Source of the DNA: Arthrobacter sp. B3I4 | GTDB lineage: Bacteria > Actinomycetota > Actinomycetes > Actinomycetales > Micrococcaceae | Length of the DNA: 64,000 nt | Assembly: GCF_030816855.1 (NCBI RefSeq) | Contig: NZ_JAUSYK010000001.1 | Span: 2,728,001-2,792,000 of the forward strand | Direction: 5' to 3' | Shown: positions 17,863 to 26,705 of the stretch, in pieces | Position numbering within the stretch: the stretch's first letter is position 1 | How the letters are laid out: every line of letters begins with the position of its first letter | Position numbers and translations under genes: made by a program | The notes under the pieces: model-generated | Seen by the model: only the letters and a program-made list of their open reading frames with translations | Told to the model about the DNA's origin: nothing | The model's database searches: none

Positions 17863-18747
17863 TTAGGCATCCTGCTGGGTGCTGGCGTAATAAGCGGCGG
17901 CCATATCCTGCTTTGACCGGCCCTGGGAAGCGACCCGCGCCAGCCGTGCGGCAGACGCTTCGGCGCCGTCGAGCCGGAGACCGTGCTCGCGGGCGGCGTC
18001 GAGGATGAGGCGGGCGTCCTTCAGGGAGGTGTCGACCGCGAAGGACGCAGGTTCCAGCCGGTCTTCGAGGACAAGGCCCGCCTTGGCCCGCAGGAACGGC
18101 AGATCGAGGCCGCCGCCGTCGATCAGGTTAAAGAACTGCTGGGGCTCCACCCCGAGTGCCTCCGCCAGGGCCAGGATTTCGCCGGCAGCGTTCGACGCAG
18201 CGATGACCCAGCTGTTCACCACTAGCTTGAGCCGAGCGGCCGAGCCCGCGGACGGATCCTCACCGGTCCAGACGGTCCGGGCGCCGATTGCGTCCAGAAC
18301 CGGCGCTACGCGCTCACGCACCGCCTCGGGTCCGGCCGCGATGACCAGAAGCTGCCCTGCCTCGGCAGGCTCACGGGTACCGGAAACAGGCGCCTCCACC
18401 AGATCGAGGCCCACCACCTCCGCCAGGGCGGCGAGGGCGGCGACGTCGTGTACCCCGACGGTGGTGGACTGCACCCATGCGGTGCCCGGGCTCACTCCCG
18501 GGGCTGCCTGCCGGATCACCTCGGTGACGGCTGCAGCGTCGTACAACATAGTCACAACCACCTCGGCGCCGGCGACCGCCTCGGCCGGGGACGAGGCAAC
18601 CTGGGCCCCGGCGTCGGCGAGCGGGGCGGTCTTGGCCTGGTCCCGGTTCCATACCCGGACCTCGTGGCCGGCCCGCAGCAGGTTCCGGGCCATGGCGGCC
18701 CCCATGATGCCGGTGCCCAGTACCGCGACCGTGCGTTGCGTGTTCAT
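17863..18747 (-). CDS. 3-hydroxyisobutyrate dehydrogenase-family NAD(P)-dependent oxidoreductase
   Basis: A 294-residue beta-hydroxyacid dehydrogenase. The N-terminal Rossmann fingerprint is VLGTGIMGAAMARNL, the substrate motif LVEAPVSGTREPAEAG carries the conserved serine/glycine block, and the catalytic lysine is in LKLVVNSW. Family members act on 3-hydroxyisobutyrate, tartronate semialdehyde, glyoxylate or succinic semialdehyde; specificity cannot be read. The frame opens at 18825; ATG 18747, with AAGGACGACAGG in front, is the natural start. 117 bases separate it from the tartrate/malate-type dehydrogenase. Confidence 0.9.
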   Translation of the reverse strand: MNTQRTVAVLGTGIMGAAMARNLLRAGHEVRVWNRDQAKTAPLADAGAQVASSPAEAVAGAEVVVTMLYDAAAVTEVIRQAAPGVSPGTAWVQSTTVGVHDVAALAALAEVVGLDLVEAPVSGTREPAEAGQLLVIAAGPEAVRERVAPVLDAIGARTVWTGEDPSAGSAARLKLVVNSWVIAASNAAGEILALAEALGVEPQQFFNLIDGGGLDLPFLRAKAGLVLEDRLEPASFAVDTSLKDARLILDAAREHGLRLDGAEASAARLARVASQGRSKQDMAAAYYASTQQDA

Positions 18748-18993
18748 CCTGTCGTCCTTTCGATCAAGGTGAAGGCCGGGTGAGTGGACCCGGCCCGTCA
18801 TTGCAGCCCCTATTCCTCCATTCATTCATCTCAGCAGACGACCGCCAAAAAACGGGCCTGCTTCACCGGCAAGTCCTGCGGCGGCTGATCAGACGGGCCT
18901 GCTGAACCGCGGTTCCGCTGGACCCTTGCGGTGCCCGGTGGCGTTTGTAGACTGGGCCTGGGTCCACCCGCCGGGGCCCGGGATGGGAGTGAC

Positions 18994-19851
18994 ATGCCCA
19001 CTTTTCAGGAACTCCACCACGCTGGCAGCCCTTTGTTGCTGCCCAATGCATGGGACGTGGGAACCGGCGTGGCATTTGCCGCGGCGGGTTTCCCCGCCAT
19101 CGGCACCACCAGCTTCGGGATCGCCGCAAGCGCCGGCTTGCCGGACGGCGGCCGGTCGAGCAAAGCGGCGACGGCCGCGCTGGTGTCGCAGTTGTGCCGC
19201 CTGCCCGTGCACATCACGGCGGACATCGAGGACGGGTACTCCGATGACCCCGCCGAGGTTGCCGGCTTCGTAGCGCACCTGGCCGACCTGGGGGTGGCCG
19301 GGATCAACCTGGAAGACAGCACGGCCGGGCACCTGGTCGATCCGGCAGCCTTTGCCGACAAGGTTGCCGCCGTCAAGCAACGCAGCCCGGCCGTCTTCGT
19401 CAACGCCCGGGTCGACAACATCTGGTTCGGCGAACAAGCGACGGTGGATGCCGTGCTGCTGCGCGCCGGGGTCTACGCCGACGCCGGCGCGGACGGGATC
19501 TTCGTGCCCGGACTCGTGGTCCCGGAAGACATCCGGAACATTACCGCCGGCGTGGGACTGCCGGTCAACGTGCTGGCTCACCCGACGCTGACGGTCGCCG
19601 ATCTGGGTGAACTGGGGGTCCGGCGGGTCAGTTCCGGCTCCCTGCCGTACCGTGCGGCGGTTGACGCGGCGGTGAACGTCGCGACCGCCCTCCGCGACGG
19701 CAGGCAGACGCCGGCTGCGACGTCTTACTGGGAGATGCAGGCCCGTCTCGTGTCATTCGGCAACAGTCCGCGCCCCGCCCCCGGAGACGACGCCCGCGGC
19801 GCCGACGGCGGCGGGGACGACGGCGGCGGGGAGGGGGACCGCGGAGCCTAG
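18994..19851 (+). CDS. isocitrate lyase / PEP mutase-family protein
   Basis: A 285-residue member of the isocitrate lyase/phosphoenolpyruvate phosphomutase superfamily. The TIM-barrel motifs are LLLPNAWDVGTG, TTSFGIAAS, ITADIEDGYSDDP (metal-binding D-E-D) and INLEDSTAG. Proteins of this branch cleave C-C or P-C bonds in 2-hydroxy- or 2-keto-acid substrates, e.g. oxaloacetate hydrolase or methylisocitrate lyase. The last 25 residues are an unusual Gly/Asp-rich tail (DGGGDDGGGEGD) probably disordered. ATG 18994 follows GGGAG. Divergent from the hydroxyacid dehydrogenase gene, hinting at related metabolism. Confidence 0.85.
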   Translation: MPTFQELHHAGSPLLLPNAWDVGTGVAFAAAGFPAIGTTSFGIAASAGLPDGGRSSKAATAALVSQLCRLPVHITADIEDGYSDDPAEVAGFVAHLADLGVAGINLEDSTAGHLVDPAAFADKVAAVKQRSPAVFVNARVDNIWFGEQATVDAVLLRAGVYADAGADGIFVPGLVVPEDIRNITAGVGLPVNVLAHPTLTVADLGELGVRRVSSGSLPYRAAVDAAVNVATALRDGRQTPAATSYWEMQARLVSFGNSPRPAPGDDARGADGGGDDGGGEGDRGA

Positions 19852-19859
19852 TGCCGTAG

Positions 19860-20006
19860 CTACGCCCGGGACCTGCCCTGGACAAAGTGGATGATCAGGA
19901 CGATCACGGCAATCACCAGGAGCAGGTGGATAAACCCGCCGCCGATGTTGCCGATCAGGCCGAGAAGCCACAGCACCGCGATGATGATGGCGATCCAAAG
20001 CAACAT
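19860..20006 (-). CDS. Lmo0937-type small membrane protein
   Basis: A 48-residue protein with two closely spaced hydrophobic helices, beginning MLLWIAIIIAVLWLLGLIG, then IGGGFIHLLLVIAVIVLIIHF. This matches a widespread family of very small membrane proteins (Lmo0937 type) often induced by envelope stress. The longer frame to 20081 has an arginine-rich extension with no start support; ATG 20006 is preceded by AAGGAGA. Confidence 0.85.
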   Translation of the reverse strand: MLLWIAIIIAVLWLLGLIGNIGGGFIHLLLVIAVIVLIIHFVQGRSRA

Positions 20007-20231
20007 GAGAGTCTCCTTAGTACGTTCTGGGACACGCTGGTACTTTCCCCGGCAGCGTTCGCGGTACCGGTCAAGGTCCACTCGGATGTCGCCTGGTGCC
20101 GCTTACCCTATGCCAGGACCGGGACTTTGGGAATGGACTGGCTGGGCGGGACGGAACTCCCGTAACTAGCGCGTTCGGGCGGTCCCGCCTACAGTGGGAC
20201 CACCCATGGCAGACCGGCGGAAGGAAACTCG

Positions 20232-20606
20232 GTGGCAGCGCTGGCTCGACTCGCGGCAGTTTCGATCGATTGCCCAGATCCCGCCGTCCTGGCGGACTTC
20301 TACCGCCGGTTGCTCGACGCGGAGGTGTTCTATGAGTCCGCGGATTTCGTGGCCCTGAAGGGTGCCGGGATCATGCTGACACTTCAACGGGTCGACGGTT
20401 ACGTTCCCCCGGTGTGGCCCGAAGGGGGCGTCCCGAAGCAACTCCACCTTGAATTTGCTGTCACAGATCTTGAGGCAGCGGAGCGTCAGGTTCTGGAGTT
20501 GGGCGCCCGCCGGGCGGACCCGCAGCCTAACCCGGACCGGTGGCGCGTACTGCTTGACCCGGCAGGCCACCCCTTCTGCATCATGCACCCCATTCCGGGC
20601 GCGTAA
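20232..20606 (+). CDS. VOC/glyoxalase-superfamily protein
   Basis: A 124-residue two-repeat vicinal-oxygen-chelate fold protein. The first half carries LAAVSIDCPDPAVLADFYRRLL, the second LHLEFAVTDLEAAERQVLELGA, and the end DPAGHPFCIM is the typical terminal strand. GTG 20232 follows GGAAGGAAAC. Possible roles include glyoxalase, antibiotic-resistance or metal-chelating functions; none can be chosen. It stands alone. Confidence 0.88.
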   Translation: MAALARLAAVSIDCPDPAVLADFYRRLLDAEVFYESADFVALKGAGIMLTLQRVDGYVPPVWPEGGVPKQLHLEFAVTDLEAAERQVLELGARRADPQPNPDRWRVLLDPAGHPFCIMHPIPGA

Positions 20607-20657
20607 CAGGCCGGCGGGACAGTCCAAAAAACGGACGTCGCCCCCCCGGCTACGGGA

Positions 20658-21122
20658 TCAGTACTGGCCCTTGATGACGAAGTAAGAGCCGCGAATAACG
20701 CCGGCCAGTTTCGATTTCTGGCGGGCGAATTTGAACCGGGCCGCCAATTCTTCCGGGATCTCCATGCCCTCAGCGAGTTTGAACCCGACCGCCCTCTTGC
20801 CGCCGTCGTCGATGCTGTACATGACGTTGACCGCTAAACCGGACTCATAGAAAACGTAGGCCATGCTCAGGCCGTCGACTTCGAAGGCGGTCGCCTCCAG
20901 CGGGCGCGACGCCAGAACGATGTCGCGCTCTTCCCTGAGTATGCGGCTCACCCGGTCAACCACGTCCGGAACGTCGCCGGCGGGGTGCACGGTGAAGACG
21001 TGGCCGTACTTATTGCGGTAATAGCGGGCCTCGTTGGCGCGCAGCCCGGCGAGAGCGTCAGCGACAGGAGACGACTCCACCCCAACGGTCGAAACTTTCT
21101 CATAATCAACGATGTACGGCAT
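20658..21122 (-). CDS. conserved hypothetical protein
   Basis: A 154-residue soluble protein (MPYIVDYEKVSTVGVESS). It has alternating alpha and beta predicted character with a central VYFES-like stretch (AYVFYESGLAVNVMY) and no transmembrane helix. No family was recognised with confidence. ATG 21122 was chosen because GGGAGGGTGC lies immediately upstream; the frame extends to 21152 without support. Confidence 0.65.
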   Translation of the reverse strand: MPYIVDYEKVSTVGVESSPVADALAGLRANEARYYRNKYGHVFTVHPAGDVPDVVDRVSRILREERDIVLASRPLEATAFEVDGLSMAYVFYESGLAVNVMYSIDDGGKRAVGFKLAEGMEIPEELAARFKFARQKSKLAGVIRGSYFVIKGQY

Positions 21123-21192
21123 GCACCCTCCCTTGCTGAAGCCCGGTGGCACCTATGCTAACGCTCCGGGCCCGGCGCGCTCCTTCGCCTGC

Positions 21193-22806
21193 CTAGAACT
21201 CGGTCGTGCCCCGCAGCCGGCGCGGGCGGCCGTCCGGGTCCATGATGAACCGGCTGATCGGATCTGCCCAAAGACGCTGGCGCGGTGACACGGGTTCCGG
21301 ATTGTGCCGGCGCGCCTGGCCAGGCGGCCGGGGCGGGCGGCGCCCGGCTTCGTGCCAGCGGTCGACAGCTTCGGCGGTGGCGTTCCACAGGTCCAGCCCC
21401 GCCGCCGGATCCTGAAGTCGAGGATCGCCCTGGTCCAGGCCCAGGTGTTCGGCCCAAAGCTGGAGCCGCAGCCCGCGGGCCAAGGGCGCGGAAGCTTCGC
21501 GCCCCGTCCCTTCGCCCTGCGGTTCCCCGCCGCCGGCAGAGGTGTCGAAGACGGCGCAGGTGAGCTCGCTATCGGTGGTCCAGGAGCGGCGGTTGAAGTT
21601 GTCTGAACCGCAGGTAAACCAGGTGTCGTCGATGATGCAGATCTTGGCGTGGACGTAGATCGGGGTTCCCTTGCTGTTCTCCAGGTCAAACACGCCGACC
21701 CGGCCGGGAGCAGCCTCGCGGAGTTTCCTGATGGCGCGCAGCTGCCCGATCCGCTTCGGCGGCCCGCTGACAGGCCCATCGGAGTCGGGGTAGCGCGGCA
21801 CGACGGCGATCACCTTGAGGTCCGGGTTCCGCTCAAGGGCCTCCGCGATCCCGGCCGCGACTTCGGGCGACCAAAGGTACTGATCCTCGATGTAGATCAA
21901 GGACCGCGCGCGGGAGAAGGCTTTCGCGTAGGCGCGGGCGATGCTGCGCTCCCCCTCGGGCGCGAACGGGAACGGCGGGTGTTTCACGCCGTAGGTGCGC
22001 AGCAGCTGCACGGCATGAGGTCCGACCGGTGGCGGCGGTGGCGCAGCGGCCGGCAGCGGTTCGGGGTGCCGGGGCATCCGGGCCAGGCGTTGCAGCAGCA
22101 TCCGGTAAGGGGTATGACGGTCCAGCGGATGGGGGTCGTTCCACCGCTCGGCGAACACCGCCAGCACGTCAGCCACGACGGGGCCCCGCAGTTCGAGCGC
22201 TGCGTCGTGCCACGGGGGCCGCTTCCCGTACCGGGGATCCATGTCCACCGCTTGCGGATCGCCCGCGTGGTCGGCGTCGTCCCGGCGGCTGTGGGACAGG
22301 TCAATCCCGCCCACGAAGGCAACGTCGCGCGACGGGTCGTCGCGACGGCGGATGACGAACAGCTTCTGGTGGTGCGAACCGAACAGGCGCACCCGCTGGT
22401 CCAGCAACACTTCCCCGCCGGCGTCGTTGATCTGCCGGCTGAGGAGCTCGTTGGAGCGGCCACTGATCGGGGCCGACACCCGCTCACCATGGGATCGCCA
22501 GACAAGGCCGCGCACTTCCACTCCGGCGCGTGCCGCTCCCGCCAGCACGTCACCGATGGACGGTCCGTCCGGCAGCAGCCGCTGATCAGCGTCACCGCGC
22601 CAGTCAGTGAACCAGACGCGGTCTCCCGCCTGCAGGGTGGTCAGCTCCTCATGGAGCCGGGCGAAGTAGGCCGCGCCGTGAACCAGGGGCCGCACCAGAT
22701 TGCCCTCCGACCAGCCCGGCGACCCGGTGCCGCCCGCTTGCACGTCGGTGGTCGGGTTCCCCCGCTCCGCGCGGTCCAGGAACCATGTACCCACGTCGCT
22801 GTCCAT
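21193..22806 (-). CDS. phospholipase D-family protein with two HKD sites
   Basis: A 537-residue PLD superfamily protein. The first site reads HHQKLFVIR, with arginine in place of the aspartate of HxK(x)4D, and the second, VHAKICIIDD, is canonical and is followed by GSDNFNRRSW. N-terminal VWFTDWRGD is typical of bacterial PLD-like proteins. It may hydrolyse phosphodiesters in phospholipids or act as a cardiolipin-synthase-like transferase. There is no signal peptide. ATG 22806 is favoured; a GTG nine bases upstream is possible. The altered first HKD motif is worth noting because both histidines normally share the active site. Confidence 0.87.
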   Translation of the reverse strand: MDSDVGTWFLDRAERGNPTTDVQAGGTGSPGWSEGNLVRPLVHGAAYFARLHEELTTLQAGDRVWFTDWRGDADQRLLPDGPSIGDVLAGAARAGVEVRGLVWRSHGERVSAPISGRSNELLSRQINDAGGEVLLDQRVRLFGSHHQKLFVIRRRDDPSRDVAFVGGIDLSHSRRDDADHAGDPQAVDMDPRYGKRPPWHDAALELRGPVVADVLAVFAERWNDPHPLDRHTPYRMLLQRLARMPRHPEPLPAAAPPPPPVGPHAVQLLRTYGVKHPPFPFAPEGERSIARAYAKAFSRARSLIYIEDQYLWSPEVAAGIAEALERNPDLKVIAVVPRYPDSDGPVSGPPKRIGQLRAIRKLREAAPGRVGVFDLENSKGTPIYVHAKICIIDDTWFTCGSDNFNRRSWTTDSELTCAVFDTSAGGGEPQGEGTGREASAPLARGLRLQLWAEHLGLDQGDPRLQDPAAGLDLWNATAEAVDRWHEAGRRPPRPPGQARRHNPEPVSPRQRLWADPISRFIMDPDGRPRRLRGTTEF

Positions 22807-22886
22807 TCGGTGCACTCTACGGGACCCCGGCGGAAACCCTGTGAGCGGCTGACCCGTAGGGGCAGAATTCCTCTTGGCTTCGTCTA

Positions 22887-22911
22887 TATCGGGACGTATC
22901 GTTGACTATCG
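22887..22911 (+). promoter_or_regulatory. three TATCG half-sites in 10-bp register upstream of padR
   Basis: TATCG occurs at 22887-22891, 22897-22901 and 22907-22911, exactly one helical turn apart, and ends about 23 bases before the padR translation start region. Such phased half-sites suggest an operator, most simply for PadR autoregulation. Inference from sequence only. Confidence 0.4.
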
Positions 22912-23009
22912 TTCGTGACTCGAAGAGGAGGGCATGATGCATAATTCACATCCCGCAGGCGGATTCGGCGGTCCCACGATCGACGGCATGTGGCGGGCGC
23001 GTTGAGGAG

Positions 23010-23477
23010 TTGCGTTCCCGGTTTGAGAAGCCGTCCGGCACCCGCGCCGGGCGCGGCGAGGTGCGGTCGGCGATACTGGCTCTGCTCGCGGAGCGGCCGA
23101 TGCATGGTTACCAGATCATCCGGGAGATCGAGGAGCGCAGCAGCGGCAGCTGGAAACCGAGTGCCGGCTCCGTTTACCCGACGCTGCAGCTGCTGGCCGA
23201 TGAGGGGTTCATCCGCGCCGAGGAATCCAACGGCCGCAAAATCTACTCACTGACCGAAGCCGGCCGGGAGGAGGCCGCAGGCTCCGACGCGTCAGCACCC
23301 TGGGAGGTCCCGGGCCCGGCGGCAGGAGGGTTCGCGGCATTGCCCAAGGCCGGCCTCGAGCTCGCGCAGGCCGCATCACAGGTCGGCCGCACAGGGTCAC
23401 CGAAGCAGGTGCAGGAGGCCGTCAAGGTGCTCGACGAGGCACGCCGCCGGCTGTACTCCATCCTCGCCCAGGACTGA
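23010..23477 (+). CDS. PadR-family transcriptional regulator, N-terminus out of frame
   Basis: A winged-helix regulator. The PadR domain is intact from GEVRSAILALLAERPMHGYQ through SAGSVYPTLQLLADEGFI, and a C-terminal helix (LDEARRRLYSIL) supports dimerisation. From TTG 23010 it is 155 residues. A strong AGAGGAGGG site precedes ATG 22934 in another frame, which reads MMHNSHPAGGFGGPTIDGMW and hits TGA at 23003. A one-base difference near 22997-23003 would join the two. The native protein therefore probably starts at 22934, and the sequence as given has lost that N-terminus. The ABC1 kinase gene starts five bases downstream. Confidence 0.8.
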   Translation: MRSRFEKPSGTRAGRGEVRSAILALLAERPMHGYQIIREIEERSSGSWKPSAGSVYPTLQLLADEGFIRAEESNGRKIYSLTEAGREEAAGSDASAPWEVPGPAAGGFAALPKAGLELAQAASQVGRTGSPKQVQEAVKVLDEARRRLYSILAQD

Positions 23478-23482
23478 CGGGG

Positions 23483-25195
23483 GTGCCGTCGGTTCGCCGG
23501 CGCCGGGCAGACCCGGCAGCCGGCACCGGAAGCACCCGCGCGCGTTACCGCCGCATCCTGCGCTTCGCCGCGTGGCAACTCGCGGTGACGTGGTGGTTTG
23601 AGCTCCTCCTCCCCCGCATCGGGCTGGCCAGGATCGCCGAACGCACCCGGGCAAGGAGGATGCGGCGCTTCGCGCAGCGCTTCCGCGTGCTCGCCGCGGA
23701 CCTTGGCGGTCTGATGATCAAGGTCGGCCAGTTCCTGTCGTCCCGGCTCGATGTGCTCCCGCCGGAGATCACTGCCGAACTGGAAGGACTGCAGGACGAA
23801 GCGCCTCCCGTCCCGTTCGCCGCGATCCGTGACCTGGCCGAAGCGGAGCTGGGCGCGCCGCTGGATCTGGTGTTCGCCGCCGTCGAGGAGAAGCCAATCG
23901 CGGCAGCATCCCTCGGGCAGGCGCACCGGGCACGGCTTCTTGGCACCGATGCCGCGGACACCGGCCTCGACACTGTGGTGGTGAAGGTACAGCGGCCCGG
24001 CATCGAAGCGATCGTCGACGTCGACCTCGCCGCGCTGCGCAAGGTGGGCGGCTGGCTCAGCCATGTGCGGCTCGTGTCCAAGCGGGCCGACATGCCCGCG
24101 TTGGTGGAGGAATTCGCCCAGACGAGTCTCGAAGAAATCGACTACCTCCATGAGGCGGAAAACCTGGAGCGCTTTGCCGCTGATTTTAACGGCGACGGCA
24201 GGGTGGCGGTGCCTGAGGTCGTTTGGGAACGGACGACCCGGCGCGTGCTCACCCTCGAGGATGTCACCGCAATCAAGATCACCGACGTTGCGGCGCTTTC
24301 TGCGGCGGGCATCGACCCGGCGGAAGTCGCCCCGGTCTTCGCCTCTGTCATGTTCGACCAGCTGTTCACGAACGGCTTTTTCCACGCCGATCCGCATCCG
24401 GGCAATATGTTCGTCACGCCGACAACCGATCCGGCCGCGGAGCACCCCTGGAAGCTGACTTTCATCGACTTCGGCATGATGGGCGAGGTTCCGGCCGGAA
24501 CCCGCAGCGGCCTGCGGAAACTGCTGATCGCGGCGGCTTCGCGGGACGGCAAGGGCTTGGTGGCCGCCATCAGCGACGTGGGCGTGCTGGTCCCTTCCGC
24601 GGATACGGCCGAGCTCGAACGGGCCATGACGCACCTCTTCGCCCGCTTCGGCGGAATGGGCTTCGCGGAGCTCCGGGAGGTGGACCCGCGGGAGTTCCTC
24701 GACTTCGCGGAGGAGTTCGGCGACCTGGTCCGGTCCCTGCCGTTCCAGCTGCCGGAAAATTTCCTGCTCATCGTCCGGGCGATGTCACTGACCTCGGGGG
24801 TGTGCAGTTCGCTGGACCCACGGTTCAACCTGTGGGACTCCGTTGAACCCTATGCGGCACGGCTGCTGCGCGACGAACGCGGCAACATTGTGCAGGATGC
24901 CGGGCAACAGGCTCTCGACGCCGCCGGCCTGGCGCTGCGTCTGCCGAAACGGCTGGACGGGCTCATCACCCGGATCGAAGATGGTTCACTGTCGGTTACC
25001 AGCCCGCGCCTGGAGCGACAGCTGTCCCGGCTTAACCGAACAGCGCAAAGGACAACGTCGGCGCTGATCTTCGGCGCCCTGCTCATCGCAGGTGCGGTGG
25101 TCCGGGCGGACGACCCAGCGCTGGGCAGCGGGCTGATGATCGTCTCGGTGGTGCCGCTCCTGCAGGCGCTCTGGGCGGGTCAAACGCGGCGGTGA
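23483..25195 (+). CDS. ABC1/UbiB-family atypical kinase
   Basis: A 570-residue ABC1 (ADCK/UbiB) protein kinase-like ATPase. The signature K-x-G-Q motif is IKVGQFLSSR, the A-rich loop is AAASLGQAHRA, the invariant lysine is in VVKVQRPG, the catalytic segment is FFHADPHPGNM and the metal site IDFGMMG. Two hydrophobic helices at the C-terminus (about 530-565) anchor it in the membrane. Such proteins support quinone or isoprenoid-lipid homeostasis. GTG 23483 lies five bases after padR, so the two genes are cotranscribed and PadR may control it. Confidence 0.92.
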   Translation: MPSVRRRRADPAAGTGSTRARYRRILRFAAWQLAVTWWFELLLPRIGLARIAERTRARRMRRFAQRFRVLAADLGGLMIKVGQFLSSRLDVLPPEITAELEGLQDEAPPVPFAAIRDLAEAELGAPLDLVFAAVEEKPIAAASLGQAHRARLLGTDAADTGLDTVVVKVQRPGIEAIVDVDLAALRKVGGWLSHVRLVSKRADMPALVEEFAQTSLEEIDYLHEAENLERFAADFNGDGRVAVPEVVWERTTRRVLTLEDVTAIKITDVAALSAAGIDPAEVAPVFASVMFDQLFTNGFFHADPHPGNMFVTPTTDPAAEHPWKLTFIDFGMMGEVPAGTRSGLRKLLIAAASRDGKGLVAAISDVGVLVPSADTAELERAMTHLFARFGGMGFAELREVDPREFLDFAEEFGDLVRSLPFQLPENFLLIVRAMSLTSGVCSSLDPRFNLWDSVEPYAARLLRDERGNIVQDAGQQALDAAGLALRLPKRLDGLITRIEDGSLSVTSPRLERQLSRLNRTAQRTTSALIFGALLIAGAVVRADDPALGSGLMIVSVVPLLQALWAGQTRR

Positions 25196-25341
25196 AACCC
25201 GGCCGGCAGACCCCTCGAGGGCGGGGCACGGAGGTGCGGGGTGCGGCCCGGGGCTGCTTGCGTTCTGGGCCCCGGGTTTCCTCCCGCCCGATTGATAAGT
25301 AGCCTTAGCTATATGACGCTCCAACCGGATGAGGTGATCTC

Positions 25342-26166
25342 TTGAACCATGACCTGACCGGAACTAACGCCAGGGATAATGAGGTACAGCGCCGCACCGA
25401 GTTGGCTGCTGCTATCGGGATGGACCCCAGGCAGCTCTGGCCGTCCTATTTCAGTGCATCCCGATGCTCGGCGCCCGACGTGCACACCCACCCCGATGGG
25501 GAGCTGGCTTTGCCGTCGCTGAGGCACCATGGGGGGGCCGGTCCCAAAACCGTGAGTCCTTACCCGGGGCACGGCCGTCGCCTGCCGGAGTTTCGAACGG
25601 CAGGGAGACCGGGCCGGCCAGCGGCCAACCGGAAGGACGCCGCCCAGGACATGTTGGCGGCGTTGGGCGCCGCCGGCAAGTTCCTGCTGAGCCCTGAAAG
25701 GGCCGAGGCAGAACGCTTGGAATCCTTGCGCGTGACCGACCTGCTTGCTACCGGCCCGGAGGAATCGTTTGACCGGGTGGTAACTGCCGCCCGGGCCTTC
25801 TTTGATGTCAGTGCCGCGTCGTTGTCGCTGATCACCGACGACGCCCAGGTTCTCAAATCCGTGGTGGGACCGCTCGAGGAGAGAACACCCCGGGACATTG
25901 CGCTCTGCACCCAGACAGTCAAGCGGAACTCGATGCTGGTCATCAATGACACGCATACCGATTCCCGGTTCGCCGCCAATCCGCTCGTCGTCGGAGAGCC
26001 GTATATACGTTTCTACGCCGGTTATCCCCTGCACGGGCCGCGCGGCTGGAACATCGGAACGCTTTGCATCATCGACCAGCAACCCAGGGCCTTCCCGCCG
26101 CCCGAGCAGCAGGTACTCCGGACCCTGGCCGCGGTCGTCCAGCAGCACATCGACGCCCGCGCATGA
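25342..26166 (+). CDS. GAF-domain protein
   Basis: A 274-residue protein, TTG start after GAGGTGATCTC. A GAF sensor domain occupies residues about 130-270 (FFDVSAASLSLITDD, ERTPRDIALCTQTVKRN, YAGYPLHGPRGWNIGTLCIID). The first 45 residues (RRTELAAAIGMDPRQLWPSYFS) look folded, but residues 45-95 are Pro/Arg/Gly-rich, with composition unlike a conserved domain. There is no output domain, so it may act as a partner of a sensor kinase or simply bind a small ligand or redox signal. Its stop overlaps the start of the DUF427 gene (ATGA). Confidence 0.8.
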   Translation: MNHDLTGTNARDNEVQRRTELAAAIGMDPRQLWPSYFSASRCSAPDVHTHPDGELALPSLRHHGGAGPKTVSPYPGHGRRLPEFRTAGRPGRPAANRKDAAQDMLAALGAAGKFLLSPERAEAERLESLRVTDLLATGPEESFDRVVTAARAFFDVSAASLSLITDDAQVLKSVVGPLEERTPRDIALCTQTVKRNSMLVINDTHTDSRFAANPLVVGEPYIRFYAGYPLHGPRGWNIGTLCIIDQQPRAFPPPEQQVLRTLAAVVQQHIDARA

Positions 26167-26690
26167 TCCGCCGTCACAGTCTGCCCGGCTTCTCCCGGCG
26201 TCCCCGGCCCGATAAACCCGGGGCTGGTCAGGAATCGGTGTGGGACTATCCGCGGCCGCCAAAAGTCGAACCCCGCGCTGAACGGGTCGTCGTCCGGCTT
26301 GGCGGGCAGACGATTGCCGACACCACCGACGCAGTTCGAGTTCTTGAGACCAGCCACCCGCCTGTCTACTACCTGCCGGTCGACGCCTTTCCTCCTGGTG
26401 TACTGGTCCCGGTCAAGGGCAGCACCTTCTGTGAGTTCAAGGGGGAAGCCCGTTACTTCGACGTCGTCGCTGGAGCCGTCGTCGCTCCCCGTGCAGGCTG
26501 GACCTACCCCGACCCCGCCCCTGGCTTCGAGGACCTCAGCACCCGCGTCGCGCTCTATCCGGGCCGAATGGACTCCTGCGAGGTCGACGGCGAGCGGGTG
26601 ACCAGCCAGGAAGGTGACTTCTACGGCGGTTGGATCACCAGCCGCATTGTTGGTCCGTTCAAAGGCGGCCCGGGCACCGCCGGCTGGTAA
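26163..26690 (+). CDS. DUF427-family protein
   Basis: A 175-residue protein of the DUF427 family, recognised from VVVRLGGQTIADTTDAVRV, the HPPVYYLP block, KGSTFCEFKGEARYFDV and the VALYPGRMDSCEVDGERV end. ATG 26163 overlaps the TGA of the GAF gene by four bases. Family members are small beta-rich proteins of unknown biochemistry, often next to regulators. The frame remains open upstream but across the GAF gene. Confidence 0.88.
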   Translation: MIRRHSLPGFSRRPRPDKPGAGQESVWDYPRPPKVEPRAERVVVRLGGQTIADTTDAVRVLETSHPPVYYLPVDAFPPGVLVPVKGSTFCEFKGEARYFDVVAGAVVAPRAGWTYPDPAPGFEDLSTRVALYPGRMDSCEVDGERVTSQEGDFYGGWITSRIVGPFKGGPGTAGW

Positions 26691-26705
26691 CCCCGATAGA
26701 GGTTG

